Notes: generated by a model from the letters alone, not told the origin. A DNA stretch of 64,000 nucleotides from Nitrospirota bacterium (GCA_024275315.1 JAJRZK010000050.1:1-64000); one strand, 5' to 3'. Numbered from the stretch's first letter, positions 37,631 to 46,759 are shown. Translations and numbers: made by a program.

Positions 37631-37885
37631 TTAGCGTTTCATTTTTTCTGGCATCGAATTGAATTTGTCTATTTTGTTGCCAGCAATTTTCTCCCATTCC
37701 GCAAACTTGATAATTTTGCCGTCTTTAACAAATAGCCAATGTTTTTTCAAGCCTGTATATGCACCATACCTGTTTTTGGCGTTGAAATAAACTCTTGTCT
37801 CATAACCATATAAACCCTCCTTTTTTCGTTGCGCCCGCATTGTAGTCTCATGGGGTTCTCCTATGATGTTTATCTCATTATTCAA
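37631..37885 (-). CDS. Small hypothetical protein with an 'NAKNRYGAYTG' motif
   Basis: 84 aa, AT-rich relative to neighbours. 'VYFNAKNRYGAYTGLKKHWLFVKDG' resembles a segment found in several small secreted or lipoprotein-like families, but no signal peptide is present. It may be the C-terminal piece of such a protein. It follows a frameshifted exported-protein gene on the same strand by 11 bp, so it may belong to the same acquired patch. The 129 bp between parE and this ORF hold a 9-bp inverted repeat (TGATATCCC/GGGATATCA) about 70 bp apart and nothing else recognised. Confidence 0.45.
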   Translation of the reverse strand: MNNEINIIGEPHETTMRAQRKKEGLYGYETRVYFNAKNRYGAYTGLKKHWLFVKDGKIIKFAEWEKIAGNKIDKFNSMPEKMKR

Positions 37886-37896
37886 TTTTGCATATT

Positions 37897-38299
37897 TTAC
37901 AGACGGTCAAAAAGCCAGTCAACAGAACCATCATTGTCCTCATCCATAGCCATAGTGTTATTTGAATTTGAAAAAGTTATGTTTTCAATAGATTCGTTGG
38001 ACTCGGTGGCGACAAAAGCGCCATTGCATGTAAGTTCAGTGGTAGTCAGTACGTATATAGTAACATCTGTTTTTGTGTAAGATCCGCTATCTGTACAAGC
38101 TGGAGACTTCAAGACTACCGGATACTATTCCTCCATAAAGACTCCCATCGGTTGTTAATATTGGCAAAGCAATTCCGTTTATTGCGGTGAGTCTCCATGA
38201 TCCAACAAATGGGTCATTGGATGAGGTTCCGTCCCCACCACATTGAACGCTGTAAACCAAGCCTAAAGTCAGTACGAATGCTAAAATTATCTTTTTCAT
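37897..38299 (-). pseudogene. Frameshifted exported or lipoprotein-like gene
   Basis: The first part (38299-38087) starts 'MKKIILAFVLTLGLVYSVQC', a signal peptide with a Cys in a non-canonical lipobox, then 'DPFVGSWRLTAING' as in META/lipocalin-like lipoproteins, and stops early. The second part (from about 38112 to 37897) continues in another frame: 'SPACTDSGSYTKTDVTIYV...ELTCNGAF...DGSVDWLFDRL'. One nucleotide gained or lost in the overlap (38087-38112) would join them into about 130 aa. It could be a real pseudogene or a sequencing error. The AT-rich composition hints at transfer. Confidence 0.6.
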
Positions 38300-38611
38300 A
38301 CTAAAAAAGGGGTCGGCACAAAAGGGGTCAAGTCTTGTATTTTGACATTTTCTGGATTTGCCAACTCATTTTCTCCAAGCCGCCGGAGTGACGTTGTAGA
38401 AGTATCAAATGATACTGTAGATGTCAATAATTATTATGTCATGCAGGCTTGTACGACCATCCATCCGGGACGTTCCCAATCTCCCGTTGCTGATTGCAAA
38501 TTCGGCGAACCTGCGCACGGCCATTTAATTGCTTTGACTTTATGGGCTGATTATCTGTTTGTCTTGTGGTAAGCTTTCGGGAAATAATACAAATAAGGGA
38601 TCGTGACGGTC
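38300..38611. other. 312-bp intergenic stretch with REP-like sequence
   Basis: At 38305-38352 the sequence reads AAAAGGGGTCGG...AAAAGGGGTCAAGTCTTG...TTTTGAC. To my recollection this resembles sequence found beside REP-associated (IS200-like, Y1) transposase genes. No transposase ORF is present, so it is at most a remnant. A palindrome GTATCAAATGATAC lies near 38402. The rest up to the small membrane protein gene shows no gene; the track ORF 38342-38572 has no support. Confidence 0.4.
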
Positions 38612-38944
38612 ATGGTTGAGAATATAAAATATTTTATTAACAACTACGATTTCGACATGCTTATGGCCTGGATCAGCAAGGCGTCGGAAGACCCTTTGGG
38701 AGTTATGCTGAACCCCTGGATATTGATCCCGGTGGTGATCGTTGTGGGAATGATGGCCCATCCGAAAACAACGGAGCTGGCCCAGTGGCTCGTCTCCTAC
38801 GTTCCGGCTGTCGGATATCTATTCGTCACGGGCGTGGTGCTGAGCAACGACGTAATCAGCAACATAGGGCCTTTTGTCATGGCCATGGCCGCGTTTTTCA
38901 TGATTATCGGCTGGCTTATTTACACACAACTGCTCAACAACTGA
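38612..38944 (+). CDS. Small polytopic membrane protein, unknown
   Basis: About 110 aa from ATG 38612 (the track's 38603 is GTG, with a ribosome site too close). Three hydrophobic helices: 'NPWILIPVVIVVGMM', 'YVPAVGYLFVTGVVLS' and 'IGPFVMAMAAFFMIIGWLIY'. I recognise no family. It is convergent with the Panacea-domain gene, 16 bp apart, and preceded by the REP-like stretch. Its composition is like resident genes. Confidence 0.6.
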   Translation: MVENIKYFINNYDFDMLMAWISKASEDPLGVMLNPWILIPVVIVVGMMAHPKTTELAQWLVSYVPAVGYLFVTGVVLSNDVISNIGPFVMAMAAFFMIIGWLIYTQLLNN

Positions 38945-38960
38945 CAACGGGGATAAAACA

Positions 38961-39404
38961 CTAGCAGGATATCTCAGCGTAATATTCCCTGATCTCTTCT
39001 TTCGGCATTATATTGTCGGATTTGTCGGTTCGCTTCATCCCGCCCCTGGAATTTCTCCACACGTCGTCCTTTGAAGATTCTTCGAGCTCGTCGTCGCGCA
39101 AGTATCCGTATTGCTCCCAAACACTTTGTATAAATTCGACCTTGTCTTCGGGCATGTCGATAACAGTGCCCGGAACCGGTATCGTGGCCACTATCCGCCC
39201 ATGTTCGCTATATATCTCGTTCAGGGAGGGAAGGATCGGGCCGAAAGACCACGCCTGAAAATCCTCTTCGAACAACGGAGCGTTGAAAGTCCCCAGGCTC
39301 CACGCCTGGGCGAAATAAACCAGCCTTTGCAACTTGATCTGGGTCATACCGGTTTCGGAAAGTTTTAGAAAACGTTGCGCTACCGCTTCCCCGGTTATTT
39401 GCAT
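38961..39404 (-). CDS. Panacea (DUF4065/SocA-like) domain protein
   Basis: 147 aa. 'KLQRLVYFAQAWSLGTFNAPLFEEDFQAWSFGP' followed by '...EIYSEHG' is the Panacea fold core (compare 'KLQKLLYYAQAWHL...AWxxGPVxPxLY'). Panacea domains act as antitoxins for very diverse toxins in PanAT modules, and a SocA relative is a protease adaptor in Caulobacter. An AGGA ribosome site lies 8 bases upstream. No toxin is evident next to it: leuS lies upstream on the same strand and the convergent gene is a small membrane protein. It is therefore an orphan, or part of an unrecognised pair. Confidence 0.82.
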   Translation of the reverse strand: MQITGEAVAQRFLKLSETGMTQIKLQRLVYFAQAWSLGTFNAPLFEEDFQAWSFGPILPSLNEIYSEHGRIVATIPVPGTVIDMPEDKVEFIQSVWEQYGYLRDDELEESSKDDVWRNSRGGMKRTDKSDNIMPKEEIREYYAEISC

Positions 39405-39481
39405 GGCTGAATTCCTGGTTTAGTTTGGCAAACTCTCTTTAAAATGCATTGTATAGATATGTAACATTTCCGTCAAGAGCG

Positions 39482-41995
39482 TCACCGCGCCACGATATTC
39501 ACAAGCTTGCCGGGAACAACTACCACTTTTTGTATTGTCTTGCCCTTGATAAAGTCGGCGACTTTCTCGTTGGCCAGGGCCATTTTTTCCATATCCTCCC
39601 TGGATATGTCCACCGGAGCGTTTAATCTTCCCCGCAACTTGCCGTTGACCTGTATAACGATAACTATGCTCTCCTCCACCAGGCAACGCGGATCCGCCTT
39701 TGGCCAGGGGTGGTCGATGACATATCCATTGTTCCCCATCCTCTCCCAAAGCTCGTCCGACAGATGTGGCGTGAACGGCTGAAGCATGACGACCATCGCC
39801 TCCGCCGCCTCGCGAAACACGGCGCAGGCCACCGGGTCGTCAGTCGGTTTCAAAGCCGTCGTCAGCTTGTTCAACAGCTCCATGATCCTGGCGATGGAGG
39901 TGTTGAAGTGGAACTTCTCGAAATCTGCGGTGACTCTGGCTATGGTTTTGTGGGTCGTTCGCCTCAGGTCGGCCAGATTACCAGGCAGTCCGTCAAGCCC
40001 TTCAGGTGGCTCCCCTCCCCCTCTGATCGTATCGATGTTGGTGTCGATCAGCCTGTAGACCCTGCCGAGAAACCTGAAGGCGCCGTCGATGCCGTCATCG
40101 CTCCATTCCAGATCACGCTCCGGCGGAGAGGCGAACAGGATGAACAGCCTGGTCGCGTCCGAGCCGTATCGCTGGGCCATATCGTCCAGGGGGACAACGT
40201 TCCCTTTGGATTTGCTCATCTTCGCCCCGTCCTTGATCACCATCCCCTGGGTCAGCAACCGGCTGAACGGCTCCGCCACGCCCACCGCGCCTATATCCTT
40301 GAGAAACCGGGTGAAAAACCGCGCGTACAGCAGGTGCAAGATGGCGTGCTCTATCCCCCCGACGTACTGATCCACCGGCATCCAGTAATCCACATCCTCC
40401 ATGTCCGCCATCGTCGTATCGCACCGGGCCGAGGTATACCTGTTGAAATACCAGGACGAACACATGAACGTGTCCATCGTATCTGTTTCGCGTTTTGCCG
40501 GGCCATCGCATTTCGGGCACCGGGTGTTTATGAAGGAATCCAGGCCGGAGATGGGCGACAACCCGTTTTCGGGAAACTCGATATCCGTCGGCAGGACAAC
40601 CGGCAACTGGTCGTCCGGCACACGGACGACACCGCACTCGCCGCAATGCACTATGGGTATGGGCGCCCCCCAGTAGCGCTGACGGGACACGCCCCAGTCC
40701 CGGAGCCGGTAGTTGACAGTTCGTTTTCCTATACCCTTGTCCTGCAGATACGCCACCACCCTGTCGATCCCCTCTTCTCGGTTGTGCAATCCGTCGAAAG
40801 GACCGGAGTTGACCATCACCCCGTCGCCGGTATACGCCTCGACAAGGGCGTCACTGTCCAGCTCGAGCTGTTCCGGGGTTTTGTTTACGCTCTCCTCGTC
40901 CGGAGAAATGACCAGCTTTATATCCAGATCATATTTTGTGGCGAACTCGAAATCACGCTGATCGTGGGCTGGGACGGACATGATAGCCCCGGACCCGTAC
41001 TCGATCAACACGAAGTTGGCTATCCATATCGGTATCAGCTCGCCACTCAGGGGATTCGTGGCGTAACGACCCGTGAACACCCCGCTTTTCTCCACCCCGT
41101 CGGCGGTGCGCTCTGTCTTGTCCTGGGCGATGGTCTGTTTTACAAAGTTTTTCACGTCGTTTTCCAGCTCCGTGCCTTTGGCAAGCTCCATTGCCAGCGG
41201 ATGCTCCGGCGCGAGCGCCATGAACGTGGCTCCATAAAGCGTGTCGGGCCTGGTGGTGAACACCTTGATGACGCCGCCCCCTTCGATCGGGAAATCTACC
41301 TCCGCACCGTATGATTTGCCGATCCAGTTTTTCTGCATCGTCAGCACCCGGTCGGGCCACTGTCCCTCAAGCTCATTTAATCCCGTCAGCAGGTCTTCGG
41401 CGTAATCGGTGATTTTCAGGAACCAGCCCACCCTCTCCTGTTGTTCGACCGTACAGTCGCATCGCCAGCAATTGCCCTCTACAACCTGTTCGTTGGCCAG
41501 CACCGTGTGGCAATGGGCGCACCAGTTTACGAATGATTTTTTCTGGTACGCCTTGCCCTCGTCGAACATCCGGGCGAAAATCCATTGCGTCCATCTGTAA
41601 TATCCCGGATGGCTCGTGGCCACCTCTCTGCTCCAGTCGTATGATATCCCCATCAGGTCGAACTGGCGCCGCATCTCGTCGATATTGTTACGGGTCCAGA
41701 TGTATGGATGGCTTTTGTGCTGTATGGCGGCGTTTTCAGCGGGCATGCCGAACGAGTCCCACCCGATGGGGTGAAGCACGTTGAACCCGTCCATCCGTTT
41801 TCGCCTGGCTATGGCGTCGCCTATGGCATAGTTGCGAAGGTGCCCCACATGCAACTTGCCGGAGGGGTACGGAAACATTTCGAGGAGATAGTATTTTGGT
41901 TTGGATTTGTCCCGCTTGACATGGAAAATCCCGTCGTCACGCCACTTTTGCCGCCATTTGGCCTCTATGGCCCTGAAATCGTAAAAACCAGGCAT
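39482..41995 (-). CDS. leuS: Leucyl-tRNA synthetase
   Basis: 837 aa. The class I HIGH region is 'SGKLHVGHLRNY', and the zinc-ribbon-like segments 'CAHCHTV...CWRC' and 'CGECGVVRVP' follow. The CP1 editing domain holds 'TTRPDTLYGATFMALAPEHPL', the KMSKS loop is 'AKMSKSKGNVV', and an anticodon-binding C-terminus is present. Length is normal for bacteria. A 534-codon ORF on the opposite strand is a coding shadow. Confidence 0.97.
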   Translation of the reverse strand: MPGFYDFRAIEAKWRQKWRDDGIFHVKRDKSKPKYYLLEMFPYPSGKLHVGHLRNYAIGDAIARRKRMDGFNVLHPIGWDSFGMPAENAAIQHKSHPYIWTRNNIDEMRRQFDLMGISYDWSREVATSHPGYYRWTQWIFARMFDEGKAYQKKSFVNWCAHCHTVLANEQVVEGNCWRCDCTVEQQERVGWFLKITDYAEDLLTGLNELEGQWPDRVLTMQKNWIGKSYGAEVDFPIEGGGVIKVFTTRPDTLYGATFMALAPEHPLAMELAKGTELENDVKNFVKQTIAQDKTERTADGVEKSGVFTGRYATNPLSGELIPIWIANFVLIEYGSGAIMSVPAHDQRDFEFATKYDLDIKLVISPDEESVNKTPEQLELDSDALVEAYTGDGVMVNSGPFDGLHNREEGIDRVVAYLQDKGIGKRTVNYRLRDWGVSRQRYWGAPIPIVHCGECGVVRVPDDQLPVVLPTDIEFPENGLSPISGLDSFINTRCPKCDGPAKRETDTMDTFMCSSWYFNRYTSARCDTTMADMEDVDYWMPVDQYVGGIEHAILHLLYARFFTRFLKDIGAVGVAEPFSRLLTQGMVIKDGAKMSKSKGNVVPLDDMAQRYGSDATRLFILFASPPERDLEWSDDGIDGAFRFLGRVYRLIDTNIDTIRGGGEPPEGLDGLPGNLADLRRTTHKTIARVTADFEKFHFNTSIARIMELLNKLTTALKPTDDPVACAVFREAAEAMVVMLQPFTPHLSDELWERMGNNGYVIDHPWPKADPRCLVEESIVIVIQVNGKLRGRLNAPVDISREDMEKMALANEKVADFIKGKTIQKVVVVPGKLVNIVAR

Positions 41996-42053
41996 CTTCT
42001 AGGTGTCCATCCTGAAAAAGTTTATTAAACCATATTCCCGCAAGGGTGTTAAT

Positions 42054-42527
42054 TTATTCTGACGAGTCGCGCTTGCCAGATTTTTTCCCGGTGATATTGC
42101 GCAACTCTATTTTTATTACGCCCACCCGGCTGGCGTCTTTCTCGCCGAATTCATAGCTCTCGTCCGAGTATTGTGACATGAGTATTTTCAACGCTTCGCG
42201 CTTTTCCACGCTGTCCTCGACGATCACGGCCCTCCCCTCCCCTATCACGGATTCGTATGTCGCGCTCCAGTCACACCCTTTTTCGGCCCTGAAGATCTCG
42301 TGCGCTCCGACGAACTCCACGCACGCGTTAGGGTTTTTCCTGATGATATCGATCTTGCGGCCTTTCAGGGCGCAGTGGATATACACCGTGTCGTCGCGGA
42401 ATCCGAAGTTTACCGGGAAAACGTATGGAAAACCATTGTCGCAAAGCCCAACGTGGCATATTCTCGCCCTCCGGATAATTTTCACTATCCCTGTCTTGTC
42501 GGTAACCTCCAGTTCGGTCCTGCGCAT
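42054..42527 (-). CDS. Pyridoxamine 5'-phosphate oxidase-like flavin-binding protein
   Basis: About 157 aa. 'ARICHVGLCDNGFPYVFPVNFGFRDDTVYIHCALKGRKIDII' and the following 'NACVEF' match the NimA/PNPOx-like split-barrel fold that binds FMN, F420 or heme. Some relatives are nitroimidazole reductases. ATG 42527 is chosen because GAGG lies 8 bases upstream, whereas the track's ATG at 42533 is only 2 bases from it. The true cofactor is unknown. Confidence 0.85.
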   Translation of the reverse strand: MRRTELEVTDKTGIVKIIRRARICHVGLCDNGFPYVFPVNFGFRDDTVYIHCALKGRKIDIIRKNPNACVEFVGAHEIFRAEKGCDWSATYESVIGEGRAVIVEDSVEKREALKILMSQYSDESYEFGEKDASRVGVIKIELRNITGKKSGKRDSSE

Positions 42528-42735
42528 ATGCATATCCTCACGATGAAAAGGCGTATTTTACACGATACTTGCTGTCAGGCGCCATTTTGCCTGCACATGG
42601 CCCGGGTTTGCGCCAGCGGCTCCGGATCGGTGCGCTTAAAACAATTCTTTAACATGCCTTACAGGGATATATAATGAAACGATTACGAATCGAACGCCGG
42701 GGTTTGCGCGTCGGCTGATTGCAGGTGTACTCTAA

Positions 42736-43056
42736 TTGCGCGGCAATAACCCTTTTGGTTGGATAATATTGTTGGCCTATGGTGGCGGGGCGGCGTGGTA
42801 CGCCAACGACGTGATGGAAATATACAACGCCACGCAGTCAGGAGAAATGTACCCGTTTCTGCTTGGCGCCGGGAACCTGCCGGCCACAGCTTTTTCGATC
42901 GGCGGCGCGTTGTACTGGTTTGCTTTCGGCTTGGACAGGTCCGGGACCATTGCTTCTATCGGCGGGTATGTCGCCGCCGGCGCGCACATGGTGTTTTTTG
43001 CGTATAAAGTGTGGCTGGGACCTCTTATATGGGCTATGAACAACTTGGTGGAATAA
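42736..43056 (+). CDS. Small membrane protein upstream of lemA
   Basis: 106 aa, starting at TTG 42736 with AGGTG about 8 bases upstream; a TATAAT hexamer at 42670-42675 could be its -10 box, but the -35 is poor. Three hydrophobic helices with small residues ('GWIILLAYGGGAAWY', 'GNLPATAFSIGGALYWFAFG', 'TIASIGGYVAAGAHMVFFAY'). It precedes lemA by 14 bp, so it is probably co-transcribed with lemA-htpX and may belong to that envelope-stress set. I recognise no family. Confidence 0.65.
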   Translation: MRGNNPFGWIILLAYGGGAAWYANDVMEIYNATQSGEMYPFLLGAGNLPATAFSIGGALYWFAFGLDRSGTIASIGGYVAAGAHMVFFAYKVWLGPLIWAMNNLVE

Positions 43057-43070
43057 ACAGGGGATAGATC

Positions 43071-43622
43071 ATGGAAGGATGGATAGTTCTGGTAATCATC
43101 ATTGGATTGATCGGTTTCGTTATTTCTATTTACAACAGTCTGGTCAGGCTCCGCGCCCAGGTGAAAAACGCCTGGAGCCAGATAGACGTGCAACTCAAAC
43201 GGCGATACGACCTGATACCCAACCTCGTGGAGGTGGTCAAGGACTATATGAGCTATGAGCAGGAGACCCTGCAAAAGGTGGTGCAGGCGCGCTCTGAAGC
43301 GATGAAGGCTACAAACATAGGCGACAAGGCGAAGAAGGAAGGGATGCTCACCGAGGCGCTCAAAAGCCTTTTTGCGCTGTCTGAAAACTATCCCGATCTG
43401 AAGGCGAACCAGAACGTAATCAGCCTCCAGGAAGAGCTGACATCGACAGAAAACAAGATATCGTTCTCACGCCAGTTTTACAACGATTCTGTGATGGCGA
43501 TGAACATCAGGTGCGAGACGTTCCCGTCGAATATTATCGCGGGGATGTTCAACTTTTCCAAGGAGGAGTTTTTCCAGGTGGCCGAAACGGAGAAAGCTCC
43601 GGTAAAAGTCAACCTGCGCTGA
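43071..43622 (+). CDS. lemA: LemA family protein
   Basis: 183 aa. An N-terminal membrane helix is followed by the LemA core: 'YNSLVRLRAQVKNAWSQIDVQLKRRYDLIPNLVEVVK' then 'ENYPDLKANQNVISLQEELTSTENKI' and 'FNDSV-like' segments. LemA proteins form membrane-associated assemblies, often encoded beside HtpX-type proteases as here. The role is not firmly known. Confidence 0.95.
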   Translation: MEGWIVLVIIIGLIGFVISIYNSLVRLRAQVKNAWSQIDVQLKRRYDLIPNLVEVVKDYMSYEQETLQKVVQARSEAMKATNIGDKAKKEGMLTEALKSLFALSENYPDLKANQNVISLQEELTSTENKISFSRQFYNDSVMAMNIRCETFPSNIIAGMFNFSKEEFFQVAETEKAPVKVNLR

Positions 43623-43653
43623 CCGGTTTTTCACGACTGCCCCTACGGTTGCC

Positions 43654-44796
43654 ATGAGAAAAAAAGCCAGGGTCACCTGCCCCAACTGCGGCTACGAAAA
43701 CCGTGCAAAAGCGGTTCAGTGCAATTTGTGCCACGAGTTGATGCCCGTCGCCGTCACAACCGGAGCGATTCCGCCCGTTCCACAAGCTCCGCCAACCTCG
43801 CAACCCCTGGCCGGCGGTTTCGATCTGGAAAACACGGCCGCTTTCACGGGCGATCAGGCGGCGGACGGCGAACGGGAAGGTTCGGCGGAAATCGCGACGA
43901 CCCGCCGATCCTCTTTTTATGAACAGCAGGAACAGAACAAAAGAAACTCCGACTTGCTCCTTTTCGGGCTGGTGTTCATCCTGACGCTTCTCGGCGCGGT
44001 GATAGGCGCCGGTGTAATGGGTGACCCTGTCGCAGGCGCCATGGTGGCGTTCGTACTGGCGTGCTTTTTGGGATTGTACAGCCTCATGTCGGGCAAAAAT
44101 CTGGTTATGTCGATGAGCGGCGCCAAAAGGATCACGCACAACGAAACGCCGCAGCTTTTCAATATCGTCGAGGAGATGAAGATAGCGTCCGGCCTGCCCA
44201 TGCCGGAGGTTTACTATATCGACTCGCCCGCTCCCAACGCTTTTGCCACGGGACGCGACCCCGACCATTCTGCCATAGCTGTAACCAGGGGGTTGATGGA
44301 AAAACTCAACCGGGACGAGTTGCAGGGGGTCATAGCCCACGAGATGAGCCATATCAGAAATTTTGATATCCGCTACGCGATGCTGGCGGGGGTGCTGGTG
44401 GGGTCGATCGCCCTTATCAGCGACGCGTTTCTGCGGGGTGGCTCCAGGGGTGGCCGGGGCGGGAGCGCGCCTTTGATGATCCTGGCCATAGCGCTCGCCA
44501 TCATCGCCCCCATAAGCGCCTACATGATGCAGATGGCGATATCACGCAGGAGGGAGTTTCTGGCCGACGCTTCGGCTGTGGAGCTTACACGCAACCCGGA
44601 CGGCCTGGCTTCGGCGCTGTCAAAAATAGCCCTCGATCCGGAGCCTTTAAAAGCCGCGAACCGGGCCACCCAGCATATGTATATCATCAACCCGGTGAAG
44701 AACTTCAGCATGAAATCGGGCTCCCTCATGTCCACGCATCCGCCCACCGAGGCGCGTATCAGGGCGCTTCGACGCATGGGCGCGAGCATGAGATAA
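43654..44796 (+). CDS. htpX: HtpX-like M48 metalloprotease with N-terminal zinc ribbon
   Basis: 380 aa. Residues about 8-30 hold a zinc ribbon ('CPNCGYENRAKAVQCNLC'), which is not in standard HtpX. Membrane helices at about 105-150 precede the M48 domain: 'PEVYYIDSPAPNAFATGRDP', the zinc site 'VIAHEMSHIRNFDIRYAML', more membrane segments, and 'REFLADASAVELTRNPDGLASAL' with the third ligand. HtpX degrades misfolded membrane proteins. It lies 31 bp after lemA, a recurrent pair. The role of the zinc ribbon is unknown. Confidence 0.92.
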   Translation: MRKKARVTCPNCGYENRAKAVQCNLCHELMPVAVTTGAIPPVPQAPPTSQPLAGGFDLENTAAFTGDQAADGEREGSAEIATTRRSSFYEQQEQNKRNSDLLLFGLVFILTLLGAVIGAGVMGDPVAGAMVAFVLACFLGLYSLMSGKNLVMSMSGAKRITHNETPQLFNIVEEMKIASGLPMPEVYYIDSPAPNAFATGRDPDHSAIAVTRGLMEKLNRDELQGVIAHEMSHIRNFDIRYAMLAGVLVGSIALISDAFLRGGSRGGRGGSAPLMILAIALAIIAPISAYMMQMAISRRREFLADASAVELTRNPDGLASALSKIALDPEPLKAANRATQHMYIINPVKNFSMKSGSLMSTHPPTEARIRALRRMGASMR

Positions 44797-44899
44797 GCGC
44801 GTAGATCACATGCCACGCGCCTGATTGCGGATATCTTCTGCGGGCAAATTAACCTCTCCCCTGGACGTGTCCGGAACCACCCTCCCCTGGCCCATTTCG

Positions 44900-46180
44900 T
44901 CAACGGAGGGGTGGCTCTTTTCCCTTTCCCTTACGTCGCTTCTCCACGACAGGGGCGAGGGTTTCGGCCGCCAGCAGGTTCCCCATGAAGCTCATATGCC
45001 CGTTCCAGGGCCACAGGAAATAAAAACGTGTCCGGTTGTCCTTGTCAAAACGGGGCGTCAGATCAACGAACTCCAACCCGTTGGCTCTGGCGGCGGCGGC
45101 GAAAAAATCGGCGACCGGGTTGTGGCCATTGGCTTTGTGGAACCGGATAGCCCTCTGCGTGGGGAACAGAGCGATGACAAGCCCGATTTTTTTCTCCCGT
45201 GTGAACCCGGCAAGTTTTTCAAGATCGCGTGTGTAATAAAGTTTTAACTTTTCCAGTGTGCGCTTTCTGGATTCGTCGAACCACATGCCGGAAGCTTTCG
45301 ACCTCCCCTGTTTAGGGTCTCCAATATATTTCCTGCGGCTTTTTCCGGCGTTAACCTCGCGCGACAACGTCTCCGCCTGTCTGGACAACTGTCCGCTTAT
45401 GGTCAGCTTTATTCCCCGGGCCATGCGTAACAGGGCGATATCTCTCGCCCCTTCCCTGAGAAAGAGACGCACCCTGTAACCAAAGGTGTCTGGCCAGACG
45501 GTGTCGGGATCGGACGGGCGGGCATATTTGAGCTCCTCGTAATCCGGCACATCGTTATCAAGAACCTGCAGGATTACGAGGTCGGGGTCGGAGCGATACC
45601 CTTTTTCAACAAACATCTCCAGTTCCTGGCGCAACGTATAGCCGCTGACTCCCGCGTTCAACACTTCATATTCGCCACCCGCGTTGTTGTTGTTCAAAAT
45701 CTCCTCAAGCAGGTTCGGGTATGTTTCATGGTTGTTGAGGTATGGCCCAAAGGTAAATGAATCGCCAAGGCAGTATATCCTGTAAACGTCCGCCTGTTTG
45801 ACTGTGGAAATCTCCGTTTTTCTTCGCAACCCCACGCTGTTGGTCACCACCCTGTACGGATGATCGATGGATTGCAGATAAATGTAATCGACATCGGGAT
45901 CCAGGTCGGCGACCGGCTTTACGGCGCCGGGGACAATGGCGCGCAAACGGCGAATTCTTTCGTATTTGTCCAGGAAAGGGCTGGTGACCCGGTTTTTTTT
46001 TTCGCCGGCGGGTATCAACGTGTCCGGAGTATTGTAGACGAAAGGCTCGTATTCGACAGGCGCTGATCCGAAATCATCATAATTGAACAAAACCGCCCGC
46101 GCGGCCAGCTCCAGAAAACCGACACCTAACACAATCACACCTGCCCATATGGCAAGTAAACGCAAAGCTGATGTTTTCAT
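44900..46180 (-). CDS. Membrane-anchored SGNH/GDSL-type hydrolase
   Basis: 426 aa. An N-terminal membrane anchor precedes the GDS block 'CLGDSFTFGPYLNN' (nucleophile Ser), 'VLNAGVSGYTLRQELEMF' (block II Gly), 'PDLVILQVLDNDVPD' (block III Asn-like) and a C-terminal 'WPWNGHMSFMGNLLAAETL' with a candidate catalytic His. Similar proteins act in alginate, cellulose or exopolysaccharide O-acetylation or esterase roles. The substrate is unknown and no acyltransferase lies next to it. Confidence 0.82.
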   Translation of the reverse strand: MKTSALRLLAIWAGVIVLGVGFLELAARAVLFNYDDFGSAPVEYEPFVYNTPDTLIPAGEKKNRVTSPFLDKYERIRRLRAIVPGAVKPVADLDPDVDYIYLQSIDHPYRVVTNSVGLRRKTEISTVKQADVYRIYCLGDSFTFGPYLNNHETYPNLLEEILNNNNAGGEYEVLNAGVSGYTLRQELEMFVEKGYRSDPDLVILQVLDNDVPDYEELKYARPSDPDTVWPDTFGYRVRLFLREGARDIALLRMARGIKLTISGQLSRQAETLSREVNAGKSRRKYIGDPKQGRSKASGMWFDESRKRTLEKLKLYYTRDLEKLAGFTREKKIGLVIALFPTQRAIRFHKANGHNPVADFFAAAARANGLEFVDLTPRFDKDNRTRFYFLWPWNGHMSFMGNLLAAETLAPVVEKRRKGKGKEPPLR

Positions 46181-46336
46181 CGTATGACAGGTTTTACATG
46201 TATGGCTTCAGAGCAGGCATTCTACAATTCCCCGGCGATTAATCAAACAATTTAACTCTGATGCCAGACGCCTGGTGGCATCATGATTGCTATCATAATA
46301 CCGCAAGGGTGCAATTAAACGGTGTTTCAGGTGAAA

Positions 46337-46759
46337 ATGGCATATAGAACCTTTTCAGCGACGAGTTTGGCGGCAATTTTTGCCTGGTTCGCCCTGGCTA
46401 CGCCTGTCATGGGCCAAAACGCCAGCCAGCTTTTACCCGTATATCTCGATCAGCAAAACGGGTTTGTCTATTTTCTGGTACAGAACAACGGCTCCAAAAC
46501 CATATACAACCTGTTCGGCTGGGTGTATGGCTCCGGATCGCCTTCGCGAAAGGGGGTTTACCTTATCAACAACCCGAACCAGGAAGGGATGAAAATCTCA
46601 CTGGGAGAGCATGTCCCCGGCTCCGCCGCGATGTACAGGTTCCCTGTCACGGCGGACAACATGGATTTTACCGAATACAGGCTCGCGGTGAACACCCTGA
46701 GCCTGAGATACCCGACCCGCGCTCATTACAAGATCCTGAGGTTTTTCAAATCCCCATGA
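46337..46759 (+). CDS. Exported protein, unknown, first of a pair
   Basis: About 140 aa from ATG 46337 (GTG/ATG alternatives lie upstream) with a signal peptide ending near 'PVMGQN'. The mature part looks beta-rich ('QNGFVYFLVQNNGSKTIYNLFGWVYG') and resembles an immunoglobulin-like or carbohydrate-binding fold. It overlaps the next gene by ATGA, so the two are translationally coupled. I recognise no family. Confidence 0.7.
   Translation: MAYRTFSATSLAAIFAWFALATPVMGQNASQLLPVYLDQQNGFVYFLVQNNGSKTIYNLFGWVYGSGSPSRKGVYLINNPNQEGMKISLGEHVPGSAAMYRFPVTADNMDFTEYRLAVNTLSLRYPTRAHYKILRFFKSP

Noticed and set aside
39710-41314. 534-codon plus-strand ORF
   Set aside because: It is antisense to leuS, His/Arg/Gln-rich and low in motif content; a coding shadow.
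44825-45247. 140-codon plus-strand ORF
   Set aside because: It is antisense to the SGNH hydrolase gene and shows no family features.
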